A DNA stretch of 64,000 nucleotides from Fibrella arboris (GTDB lineage: Bacteria > Bacteroidota > Bacteroidia > Cytophagales > Spirosomataceae), in the NCBI RefSeq assembly GCF_041321095.1, contig NZ_JBGGWE010000006.1:124001-188000 (forward strand), written 5' to 3'. Positions 34,368 through 42,056 of the stretch are shown here, piece by piece. The notes below the pieces were generated by a model. The model was not told the origin of the DNA. It did no database searches and saw nothing but the letters and a program-made list of their open reading frames with translations. Both the position numbers and the translations under genes were made by a program. Position 1 is the first letter of the stretch. The number at the start of each line of letters is the position of its first letter.

Positions 34368-35516
34368 ATGCTTCCTCCACTGACTCACTGGCCCGTAAAC
34401 TGGGCCGATGGTATGAAAATAACCCGGAGTCACCTGCTGGCTACCGACGATGCCACCCGTGATCTGGCACGCGACGCCGCCGGTTCGCTGCTATCGGGGC
34501 TGGATTATGGGTTGCTACCGCCCCTTGCCGGGCAGGACACTCCGCTGCGGCTCACCTGCGATGGGCAGTCGGTTGTGCTGTCGGTTTGTCGGGCCATTAC
34601 GCCGGGTGGGGCCCGCATTGAGCTGAGTACTGAGCCAGCCGATGCCTTGCAGCTACCGCTCACTGCCGTACGCGAAGACTGGGTACGGTTGGGGCAGTCG
34701 GTTGGGTACGTTATCGTTGACATCGACCCGTTTAGTCCATCGCCTCACGGCCAGCCCGACCCCAGTGAGGAGCCGTTACGCTATCCGTTCGTACGGCCAG
34801 CTCTTCGGCTAAGCGCGGTGCCGGCCGTAAACCTGCATACGTCGCTGGCGGCAGCGTATCATCTGCCCGTTGGTAAACTACGGCTGACCAACGGTGTATT
34901 CAGCCTGGCCGACAACTACCTGCCTCCCGTCAGGGCGGTTGGGTCACTACCCGACTATCGCGACTTATACCACAACCTGCGCAAACGGCTTGGTGAATTG
35001 CTTACTTACGCCACGGCTATCCTGATACGGGTGCGCACCAACGCCCGGTCGGGGCAGCCAAACGCGCTGGCTACCAGCATTGGCTACGTTGCCGAAGCCT
35101 GCCTGCTGTGTTTAGGCGATCAGCTCGATATGTTCCAGCTGCGGGGGTTACACGACGCCCCCGTGGGGCTTGTCGGCACCGGAAAGCGGCTGGCCCGCCA
35201 GCTGCAAATCGCGATTATGAGCACGCCCGACCGGGAACGGGAGGCCATGTTCAGTTACATTAAAAACTGGACTTCCGTAACACCGGTGGAATGGGAAACA
35301 GCCCTGCAGGAGATGCTCGACACGCCCTACGAGCACGCTGACTGCCAACCGGTTATGAGCGCTTTCGTCCGCCTCAATGACTGCCTGATCCGGTTGTTGT
35401 CAAAGCTGAGCGACCTGAACTACCTGGAGCGGTCGAAAGATGAATTTTTTGTTGACAAGCAGGACGTACCTGCGCCAAAACCAGCCGGTGTACGCAGCGG
35501 CTTCTGGAGTAGATAA
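34368..35516 (+). CDS. tssK: T6SS baseplate adaptor TssK
   Basis: 382 aa, somewhat shorter than proteobacterial TssK but typical for subtype iii. The N-terminus carries the family HWPVNWADGMKITRSHL motif (TssK begins with a V/W-x-W-x-xGM pattern) and DYGLLPPLAG. A beta shoulder domain follows, then long helices (YRDLYHNLRKRLGELLTYATAI near 210). TssK links the baseplate to the membrane complex, here presumably TssN (inference from the subtype). Confidence 0.88.
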   Translation: MLPPLTHWPVNWADGMKITRSHLLATDDATRDLARDAAGSLLSGLDYGLLPPLAGQDTPLRLTCDGQSVVLSVCRAITPGGARIELSTEPADALQLPLTAVREDWVRLGQSVGYVIVDIDPFSPSPHGQPDPSEEPLRYPFVRPALRLSAVPAVNLHTSLAAAYHLPVGKLRLTNGVFSLADNYLPPVRAVGSLPDYRDLYHNLRKRLGELLTYATAILIRVRTNARSGQPNALATSIGYVAEACLLCLGDQLDMFQLRGLHDAPVGLVGTGKRLARQLQIAIMSTPDREREAMFSYIKNWTSVTPVEWETALQEMLDTPYEHADCQPVMSAFVRLNDCLIRLLSKLSDLNYLERSKDEFFVDKQDVPAPKPAGVRSGFWSR

Positions 35517-35531
35517 CCAACCCACCTTGCT

Positions 35532-35834
35532 ATGGGACAGCCCGCGGCCCGAATGGGCGACAATCACCTATGCCCGATGATCACGCCGGGCTTACCGCCC
35601 ATTCCTCATGTGGGCGGACCAATTCTGCCACCCGGTGCGCCCACCGTACTGATTGGCGGGCAACCCGCCGCCTGTATGGGCGACATGTGCGTCTGCGTCG
35701 GGCCGCCCGACTCCATTCTGATTGGCTCAAAAACCGTGCTGATTGGCGGAAAAGCGGCCGCCCGTCAAGGTGATCAGACTATACATGGCGGCACTATCGT
35801 AACGGGCCTGCCAACGGTACTAATTGGCGGATAG
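35532..35834 (+). CDS. PAAR-domain spike tip protein
   Basis: 100 aa, a single PAAR domain with the family repeats PAARMGDNHLCPM, APTVLIGGQPAACMGDMC and TVLIGGKAAARQGDQTIHGG. The His and three Cys residues placed for zinc binding at the tip are visible. PAAR proteins sharpen the VgrG spike and recruit effectors (established). No C-terminal toxin extension exists, so this is a bare tip. It lies 15 bp after tssK and 42 bp before the tssO-like gene. Confidence 0.95.
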   Translation: MGQPAARMGDNHLCPMITPGLPPIPHVGGPILPPGAPTVLIGGQPAACMGDMCVCVGPPDSILIGSKTVLIGGKAAARQGDQTIHGGTIVTGLPTVLIGG

Positions 35835-35876
35835 GGAAGTGGCAGCTAAACAACTAAACGGTCAAACACATCTGGC

Positions 35877-36380
35877 ATGGATCAGGCATTTATCAAATTT
35901 TCGCTGGTTACGCTGGTTATCGGTCTGGGCGTAGTAGGTATCATGTATTGGGCAGGTGGCCAGCGGCGAACCGGTGGGCAGTCGCTTACGGCCGAACAGG
36001 CAGCCAGGTACGTTGCTGATGCGCAACTGGCCGATAGCCTGGTCCGGCAATTGAAAACGATAGACCCCATCAGCAAAGCCAGCGATTTCTCAACGGTTCG
36101 TTTCCAGCTTCAGGAGGCTATTGGCCGGCTGGGAAAGGGCTATAGCGCCGACAGTCTCTTTGCCCGGATAACGGGTGCCACGGGCCAGAACTATCAGAAA
36201 CTGCTGGATCTGCTTGCGTTACAGACCACCAACCGGCAAAACAGCCTGACGGCCAAAACGCAGCTGAAAGTACAGATCGATGGCCTCAACACGGCCGTAC
36301 AGGTATTACAAACGCAGGTGATGCTGAAACAGGCGAACCTCGACAACCTCCGCGCCATGAAAGCCAGCCAACGCCCATGA
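35877..36380 (+). CDS. tssO: TssO-like T6SS-iii membrane subunit
   Basis: 167 aa with one N-terminal membrane helix (FSLVTLVIGLGVVGIMYWAGG at about 8-28) and a helical periplasmic or cytosolic part with coiled-coil tendency (LQEAIGRLGKGYS, KTQLKVQIDGLNTAVQVLQTQV). Length, topology and position after TssK/PAAR agree with TssO of the T6SS-iii membrane complex (family knowledge), but the sequence itself carries no motif I can name. Its stop overlaps the next start by 4 nt. Confidence 0.65.
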   Translation: MDQAFIKFSLVTLVIGLGVVGIMYWAGGQRRTGGQSLTAEQAARYVADAQLADSLVRQLKTIDPISKASDFSTVRFQLQEAIGRLGKGYSADSLFARITGATGQNYQKLLDLLALQTTNRQNSLTAKTQLKVQIDGLNTAVQVLQTQVMLKQANLDNLRAMKASQRP

Positions 36381-37339
36381 AACCAGAAAATTATCCCGAA
36401 CGAATTCATCGCCAGCGTCAATTCGTGTTGACCTACCTGCTGTTTCTGGGTGTACTGGCCTGGTGTGGCTGGGTTTCTTTTCACACCATTCCGGTCCTGT
36501 CTGATGCCCGATTAAGCCAGTCAGCCCAGCGACTGGCCACGTACCGCACTCAACTAGCCCAAACAGACACACACCTGTCGGCGCTGAGCCAGGGCGTGCC
36601 GATGGACGACCGATGGCTCAGTGCTTTTTTTGGCCAGGCCGATGCCCTTGATCAGCAATTCAACGAGGCTATTTTTTTACAGACGACGCGCAGCTATCGG
36701 CGACTGATTGCCGAATACGAGGATGGCCAACAGCACGGTGATCCAGAATTACAGCAGCTGTCGGCCCAGCGCACCGACCTGGCCGCTAAACAGGTGGGCC
36801 TTCAAACAGCGTTGGTGGGCCTGAACCGGACCATTGCCGGGGCGGCAGGGGGCGGCGGAGGTACGCCGCCACCGCCACCCCCACCTGCCAGTAAGGGAAC
36901 GAACTTACATCCCGTCATTTTCACAGGTCATTATGGCCCTTTCAAACCGTTGCTCGTGCGTGGTTCGGGCGAATTTAGCACGACCAACCCAACCGTGAAT
37001 GCCTCGGCTCAGCTCATTATTGTGGGCGAACGGCAGGTAACGCTGAGCCTTTACTTTGAATTAAGCGACAACAGCACGTTTGCTAAAACCACCGAGCGCT
37101 ACGAAATCTATACGGCCCCGCCCGGCTTCCATATCACGTCGGTTTCGGCTCCACAGAATACTCCCTGGCGAATAAACTACGTCGACAAAGACCAGCAGGA
37201 AGACCAGTTTCCCTTTGCCGATGGCCTGTTTACCTTCCAGATTCAGGCCAAAACCCAGGACCTCGACATCGGGGGCCTCAACGGCAGTTCGCTCACCGTC
37301 AAGCTAAACCGGCCTATTCGCATCGATCTGGCCCGCTGA
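36377..37339 (+). CDS. tssP: TssP-like T6SS-iii membrane subunit
   Basis: 320 aa. One membrane helix (FVLTYLLFLGVLAWCGWVSF at about 16-36) is followed by a helical stretch. A Gly5-Thr-Pro7 linker lies at residues 158-170, and then a beta-rich C-terminal domain of about 145 residues (HPVIFTGHYGPFKPLLVRGSG ... LTVKLNRPIRIDL). It overlaps the tssO-like gene, so the two are probably made together. The layout fits an inner-membrane protein reaching into the periplasm, as proposed for TssP. The assignment rests mainly on context. It ends the first T6SS transcript. Confidence 0.6.
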   Translation: MKPENYPERIHRQRQFVLTYLLFLGVLAWCGWVSFHTIPVLSDARLSQSAQRLATYRTQLAQTDTHLSALSQGVPMDDRWLSAFFGQADALDQQFNEAIFLQTTRSYRRLIAEYEDGQQHGDPELQQLSAQRTDLAAKQVGLQTALVGLNRTIAGAAGGGGGTPPPPPPPASKGTNLHPVIFTGHYGPFKPLLVRGSGEFSTTNPTVNASAQLIIVGERQVTLSLYFELSDNSTFAKTTERYEIYTAPPGFHITSVSAPQNTPWRINYVDKDQQEDQFPFADGLFTFQIQAKTQDLDIGGLNGSSLTVKLNRPIRIDLAR

Positions 37340-37380
37340 AGGGTAAAAAAGCGCATACCATGTAGACTGTACGACTCGAT

Positions 37381-37427
37381 ATACCCTTTTTGGGGGATTC
37401 GCAGCATTACGCTTAGGCCGAAATTTG
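37381..37427 (+). promoter_or_regulatory. Shared T6SS operator/promoter, copy B
   Basis: The near-palindrome ATACCCTTTTTGGGGGAT (37381-37398) is 17/18 identical to copy A at 24714. The GAAATTTG box (37420-37427) lies at the same 27-nt distance. A small symmetrical GGCCGAAATTTGGCC surrounds that box. The first gene of the second module starts 66 nt further on. Confidence 0.6.
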
Positions 37428-37493
37428 GCCTGATTCTATCCGTGTACCGGATTGGCACTCAGTCTTTTATTTACACCATAACCAATTTTCCTT

Positions 37494-38396
37494 ATGAACA
37501 GTACCCGTACCTTCCTGTTGGTTGGTCTACTAATCGGCCAGCTGCTTTCTTTTACCAGTTTTGGTCAGGCGGCCCGGCGCGCTGATCAGATCGTTCGTAA
37601 TGACAATACTGTTGTTGAAGGTTTCATCAGCGAGATCAATGAAACGGCTATTTCTTATCGCAAGTCGGCATCGGCCCAGGGGCAGCAGTACCAGATTAAG
37701 AAGAGCGATATCCGCTACATCCGGTATAACAACGGTGAAGTAGAGCGATTCGATGGAAAAGCGAATCAGGCGGCGGCACCCCGGCCTGCAGTAGCCCCGA
37801 CCACCCGCTCCCGCCCGGCACCCGCCCAGGAGGTGACCAGCACCCGGCGGGAGGTGGCAGCGCCAGTGGCATCGTCTTCCGATCCCCGAACCCGCTTCGG
37901 CCTGACGGCTGGCGCCGGGGGTGGCTTCTTCACCGCACAAAGCAACAGCTCAGACATGGGTCTGGCTTTTCGTGGTGGTATTACCATGGAGATACCACTC
38001 GGCAAAAAGGTGGCATTGGTGCCTTCTGTTGAGTTTCTGCAACTGTCGCAAGGCAAAAGCCCTAACACCGCTGGACTCAGCTACGGTGTAGGTACGTTGG
38101 CCATTGCTTCGCTGTATAACGACGCAAAGCCCGTCAATCTGTTCTATTCACTGGGCTTATACGGGGCCTACGGCGTGAATGTCAGCGGCGGTGGCGAAAA
38201 CTTTTCTTTCAAAGACGCGGGCTTCAATGCCTTTCATGCGGGCAGCGACGTGAAGCTGGGCGCCCGGTTCAGCCAGCCTTTCACGGTCTACATACAAAGT
38301 AATTATGGGTTCACCTCCATGGCTCCGGCGGCTGGGGCGCCGCTTGTTTCGCAAGTCACGTTTGGGGTAGGTATTCGCTATTTATTCGGTCAATAA
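37494..38396 (+). CDS. Outer-membrane beta-barrel protein of the T6SS second module
   Basis: 300 aa with a signal peptide ending near FGQA (about residue 25). A small domain of 50 residues follows (NDNTVVEGFISEINETAISYRK ... SDIRYIRYNNGEVERF). Next comes an Ala/Pro/Arg-rich linker, and then a barrel-like domain starting RFGLTAGAGGGFFTAQS and ending in the outer-membrane type strand VTFGVGIRYLFGQ. The small domain resembles the N-terminus of the next gene. It is the first gene after operator copy B. A role as outer-membrane anchor for the T6SS is inferred from context. Confidence 0.75.
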   Translation: MNSTRTFLLVGLLIGQLLSFTSFGQAARRADQIVRNDNTVVEGFISEINETAISYRKSASAQGQQYQIKKSDIRYIRYNNGEVERFDGKANQAAAPRPAVAPTTRSRPAPAQEVTSTRREVAAPVASSSDPRTRFGLTAGAGGGFFTAQSNSSDMGLAFRGGITMEIPLGKKVALVPSVEFLQLSQGKSPNTAGLSYGVGTLAIASLYNDAKPVNLFYSLGLYGAYGVNVSGGGENFSFKDAGFNAFHAGSDVKLGARFSQPFTVYIQSNYGFTSMAPAAGAPLVSQVTFGVGIRYLFGQ

Positions 38397-38408
38397 ATCG
38401 TTGAAGCC

Positions 38409-39662
38409 ATGTTATACCGACTAATTCTGAGTGTCTTCGCAGGCCTGTGTCTTTGTCAGACCGCGCGCGCTCAAAGCAACACTGGCGCGGCGGGTGATGC
38501 CATCTACCTGGCGAACGGAACCCGCTACAAAGACGCACAGCTTGTTGAGATCACCGATAAACGGATAAGCTTCACCGTAAAACATGGTGAATCGCTGATC
38601 AATCACAACTACAGCCGCGATGTGGTGCTGATGGCCTTTACGCAGGAAGGCAATTTCCTGATCATCGACGAGGTGAGTACCAACCCCGTGCGGGCCAACC
38701 AGCAACTGAAAGATTTCCTGATGGCGCCCGCCCGTACATCACCCACCGATATGCTGATCCGGCGCGTACCGCTGGAGATACTGCGGGGGACGATCTCCTA
38801 TGAGAGTGAAGAGGTGGTCAACTACAAACCCGTTGGTGGCGGGGCCGCAGCGATCAATAAAAATGAACTGCTGATGATTTTCTACAGCGATGGAAAGCAT
38901 CAGGTGCTGACTGATTTCGCCGAAATGGGACCTATTCTGGCTGAGATGCGCCCTCAGCTGATGGCATCCGGTACGTCTTCCGTGGCGGTCAATGAGCCAC
39001 CTGTTGCGCCGCCCGCCCCCGAACCACTCCCGGCGCCCGTTGTTTCTAAACCGGTAGCACAGCCCAAAAATCGGCCAGAGAAAGAGAAACCTATGCCGGC
39101 ACCGGTGCCGCCAACGGTAGCGGCAGAAGCACCAGCTGGCAATGCCTCAAAGCCAGTGATGAGTGATGCCGACCGGGTGACCTACCGGGCAAAAGCCTTG
39201 CAGCGGGTCGATGAGTTCGTGTCTTATGTGGCCATTATTACCGACAAAAGCCTGTCGGGCGATGACAAAGACCGGGCCATACAGCAGGCGCTGAATCTGT
39301 TCATGCCCGACGCCACCATTGAGGTTACCTCAGTGAACAAACCTGGTCCGCCCCGGAAAATGGGCGTCAGAACGTACCTGACCCGCCTGAAACTACTCCC
39401 CTATAACTACACCGAGGTGACCTGGTCTGATGTTCAGTACGTGAAAGACCTCACCCAGGAGGCTGACGGTAACTATTACGGGCTCATTACCGGCCAGCAA
39501 ACCTTCAAGGGATACGGCAAGAACGACACGGTTACCTACAGCGACGTGACTCAAAAAAATGTACGGGTTAAGCTACAGCCGTCGCAGAAGACCATCAATG
39601 AGCAACTCGAGACAAACTGGCAGGTGCTGCTCGGTAACATTGGCGTTGCATCGAACCAGTAA
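38409..39662 (+). CDS. Secreted multidomain protein of the T6SS second module
   Basis: 417 aa with a signal peptide (LSVFAGLCLCQTARAQ, cut near residue 22). The N-terminal small domain, ANGTRYKDAQLVEITDKRIS ... EGNFLIIDEV, has the same build as the start of the preceding gene. A second similar unit appears near residue 110. A Pro/Ala-rich spacer lies at about 195-245, and a C-terminal domain of about 160 residues follows (RVDEFVSYVAIITDKSLSGD ... NWQVLLGNIG). No named family. It lies 12 bp after the barrel gene and is probably periplasmic. Confidence 0.75.
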   Translation: MLYRLILSVFAGLCLCQTARAQSNTGAAGDAIYLANGTRYKDAQLVEITDKRISFTVKHGESLINHNYSRDVVLMAFTQEGNFLIIDEVSTNPVRANQQLKDFLMAPARTSPTDMLIRRVPLEILRGTISYESEEVVNYKPVGGGAAAINKNELLMIFYSDGKHQVLTDFAEMGPILAEMRPQLMASGTSSVAVNEPPVAPPAPEPLPAPVVSKPVAQPKNRPEKEKPMPAPVPPTVAAEAPAGNASKPVMSDADRVTYRAKALQRVDEFVSYVAIITDKSLSGDDKDRAIQQALNLFMPDATIEVTSVNKPGPPRKMGVRTYLTRLKLLPYNYTEVTWSDVQYVKDLTQEADGNYYGLITGQQTFKGYGKNDTVTYSDVTQKNVRVKLQPSQKTINEQLETNWQVLLGNIGVASNQ

Positions 39663-39735
39663 GTGATCGCTGGTGCAGCCAATTGGTTGCACCAGCGGTA
39701 CCCGGATCTATCGGCTTTTCAGCTTCTTCCACCCC

Positions 39736-41148
39736 ATGCCCATTCGTCTCCTTCTTCTCAGCTCTTTGCTGGCGTGCTCCCTGGCCTCAGCCGCTACTAA
39801 CCGAGTCGGCCAACAGGTCTGCCTGCGGTTGCTGGGCGTCGTGCAGGATGTCAGCACCCATCAGCCGCTGGCGGCAAAACTGCTGGTACGGTCAACAAAC
39901 GGGGCTACTTTGGTTAGTAACAGTGTGGCGGGCACCGGTCAGTTTGCCGTAGATATAGCCTGCACCGCCACCGTACTGCTGATCGAGCGGGCGGGCTACC
40001 GTACCCAGCGCCTGCCGTTGAACCCGGCGTCGTTTACGGCAGCCGATGAAGCCTATGTGGTCATTCCGCTCGTAGCTACTGACCAGCAAGGTGTAGACCG
40101 GCCCTATTTACAGACTGAACAAACGCACTACGTACAACCGAAAAGCAGCGACATAACCGGCCAGGTCCAGCACAGTGTCTTTGCCATAACTGATGCCCTG
40201 ACGGGCCGGCCGTTGCAAGCCCAGGTTTGTTTCGTTTTCACCAAAACCGGCCAACGTACCTGCCTGAGCACAGACGCCATCGGCAACTGCGCCACCGATT
40301 TTACGACCAAAGATATTGTGGCCCTGGAAGTTCAGGCAACAGGCTACCAGCCTTATCAGGGAAATATCAGCGTGGAGCAACTGGGCGGCGTAGCCCATCG
40401 GCACACGGTACGGCTCCTGCGGGAACTGGTGCTGCTTTCTGTGCAGAGTGAACCCGCACAGGCCGGCAGTGGGGTGAAAGCCATTCTCCGGGCCGCCGGC
40501 AACAAAACCCCGGTGGTGCTTGCTTCAGCCGCCAGCAGGCCGGGGCTTTTCACGGCCTACGACGTACCGCCTGACCAATATGAGCTGCTCCTGATCAACC
40601 AGCAAAAAGCCGTTTTAGCCCAGCAGACGATCACCGTATCGGCTGGCCTGAACGTACAGACGGTTGCTCTACCGGCACGCAGGCCAGTAACAGAAACGCC
40701 TCGGCCAACCGGCATCAGCCCTGTTTCATCGCCCGCGTCAACGACCACAGCCCCCGATACAGTTGTGCTGGCTGATAACCTGCCTGTACTCTTTTTTGAC
40801 GAAGGCAGTTGCGCACTTACCAGCGAAGCACAGGCGATCCTGGGACGGGTGGGGAGCTATTTACAGCAGCATCCAACGGTCAATCTGCGGCTGGTGGGCC
40901 ACACAGACCGGCTGGGCGACGAACGACTGAACAAATACCTGGGTGAGTTCAGAGCTAAAGTAGCCGCCAGTTACCTGCATTGGCAATGGGGTATTGATGA
41001 CAGTCGCCTTGAGCTTATCGGCTATGGCAGCCGCTTTCTTGTTGGTGCCAACAATAATGAAGGTAGTCGACGCCAGAACAGACGCGTTTCGTTGACGTAC
41101 CTGCCCGCCCGCTCTTCGTCGGGCATTACCCGATCAGAAACCAACTAG
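39736..41148 (+). CDS. OmpA-family peptidoglycan-binding protein of the T6SS second module
   Basis: 470 aa, started at the ATG of MPIRLLLLSSLLACSLASA because that gives a signal peptide; a GTG 63 nt upstream does not. Two carboxypeptidase-regulatory-like beta repeats follow (VVQDVSTHQPLAAKLLVRST; VFAITDALTGRPLQAQVCF). A Thr/Pro spacer leads to the C-terminal OmpA domain of about 115 residues (LPVLFFDEGSCALTSEAQAIL, NLRLVGHTDRLGDERLN, IGYGSRFLVGANNNEGSRRQNRRV), with the Asp and Arg that hold diaminopimelate. It could fix the apparatus to the cell wall, as TagL does in other T6SS (inference). Confidence 0.85.
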   Translation: MPIRLLLLSSLLACSLASAATNRVGQQVCLRLLGVVQDVSTHQPLAAKLLVRSTNGATLVSNSVAGTGQFAVDIACTATVLLIERAGYRTQRLPLNPASFTAADEAYVVIPLVATDQQGVDRPYLQTEQTHYVQPKSSDITGQVQHSVFAITDALTGRPLQAQVCFVFTKTGQRTCLSTDAIGNCATDFTTKDIVALEVQATGYQPYQGNISVEQLGGVAHRHTVRLLRELVLLSVQSEPAQAGSGVKAILRAAGNKTPVVLASAASRPGLFTAYDVPPDQYELLLINQQKAVLAQQTITVSAGLNVQTVALPARRPVTETPRPTGISPVSSPASTTTAPDTVVLADNLPVLFFDEGSCALTSEAQAILGRVGSYLQQHPTVNLRLVGHTDRLGDERLNKYLGEFRAKVAASYLHWQWGIDDSRLELIGYGSRFLVGANNNEGSRRQNRRVSLTYLPARSSSGITRSETN

Positions 41149-41154
41149 CTCGTT

Positions 41155-42054
41155 ATGAATCCATTTCTACGCTTTGTAATAGGCTGCCTGGCCGTGCTGA
41201 CGGGTTGCTACCACGAACCCGATTTAGCAGGCGCCCAGCTTCCTGCCGCCTGCCGGATCGGGCTGGTTGAAACCATTCGGGAAGGCGGGGCGATCAGCCG
41301 ACGGGGGTATGTGTACAATGACTTCGGCAACCTGACCCAGGTGTATGAAGAAAATCAGAACGGCCAGCGCAGCCTGACCCAAACCTATAGCTATGATTCG
41401 CTGCGTTATGTACGTACCCGCGAAGACAAAACCCCAACAGGCACCACCCGTTACGCCTATACCTACGATGCTACCTCTGGACTGATTACCCGGATTGCGC
41501 CGGTTCAGGGCAGTGGTACTACCTGGGAATATGCCTGGGAAGGTAATCGACTAAAAAGCCTGACCATCAAAAGCCCGGGCGGCACTGTTGACGAACTGCT
41601 TACTTTTCAAGATAACGGGAAGCTGGCAACACGTACCCGACCCGGCACCAGCGAACGGTTTGCCGTTGACCCCGCCACCGGTTACCTCACCTCCTATACG
41701 CATACCGATGGCGTGTATGAAACCTTTACGGTGAACAACAACGGGAACCACCTGGTGAAAACATACAACGAACCGGCGCTTAGCAAGGTAACCAGTTCCA
41801 CGTATACCTACACCAGCAGTGGCTTTTACAACAACACCCAACTCCGGTTTCGCGGTATTCCCGACATCCAGGATGGGAGCGGCAAGCCCGGTCTGCTCAC
41901 TCAATACGTGCTCAACCAGTTCCGAAACGGCCAACTCACCCTGACCGAGCGCGTCACGTTTCAGTACAGCTACAATGGCGAAGGCTACGCGCTGGGCTAC
42001 GCAGCCAGTACCGGCGAACGGGGTAAATTCTACTACACTAACTGCGCTAAATAA
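41155..42054 (+). CDS. Lipoprotein with YD/RHS-like repeats
   Basis: 299 aa. The N-terminus has a lipobox (LAVLTGC, Cys at about residue 18), so it is a lipoprotein. The rest consists of degenerate YD-type repeats: RRGYVYNDFGNLTQVYEENQ, QTYSYDSLRYVRTRE, RYAYTYDATSGLITRI and more to the end. Such repeats form beta-sheet shells in RHS toxins, but this chain is short and has no toxin domain. In the subtype-iii membrane complex an outer-membrane lipoprotein (TssQ) is expected; this could fill that place, though no sequence motif proves it. It is 6 bp after the OmpA gene. Confidence 0.75.
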   Translation: MNPFLRFVIGCLAVLTGCYHEPDLAGAQLPAACRIGLVETIREGGAISRRGYVYNDFGNLTQVYEENQNGQRSLTQTYSYDSLRYVRTREDKTPTGTTRYAYTYDATSGLITRIAPVQGSGTTWEYAWEGNRLKSLTIKSPGGTVDELLTFQDNGKLATRTRPGTSERFAVDPATGYLTSYTHTDGVYETFTVNNNGNHLVKTYNEPALSKVTSSTYTYTSSGFYNNTQLRFRGIPDIQDGSGKPGLLTQYVLNQFRNGQLTLTERVTFQYSYNGEGYALGYAASTGERGKFYYTNCAK

Positions 42055-42056
42055 CC

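Noticed and set aside
24714..37339. Prophage tail, tailocin or extracellular contractile injection system
   Set aside because: VgrG, Hcp, PAAR, TssK, TssF/G and the TssN-type membrane protein together define a T6SS. No tape measure, capsid, tail fibre or AAA+ eCIS ATPase is present.
41155..42054. Full RHS toxin with immunity gene
   Set aside because: Only 299 aa, lipidated, with no DPxG-type core boundary or C-terminal toxin, and no small immunity gene after it.
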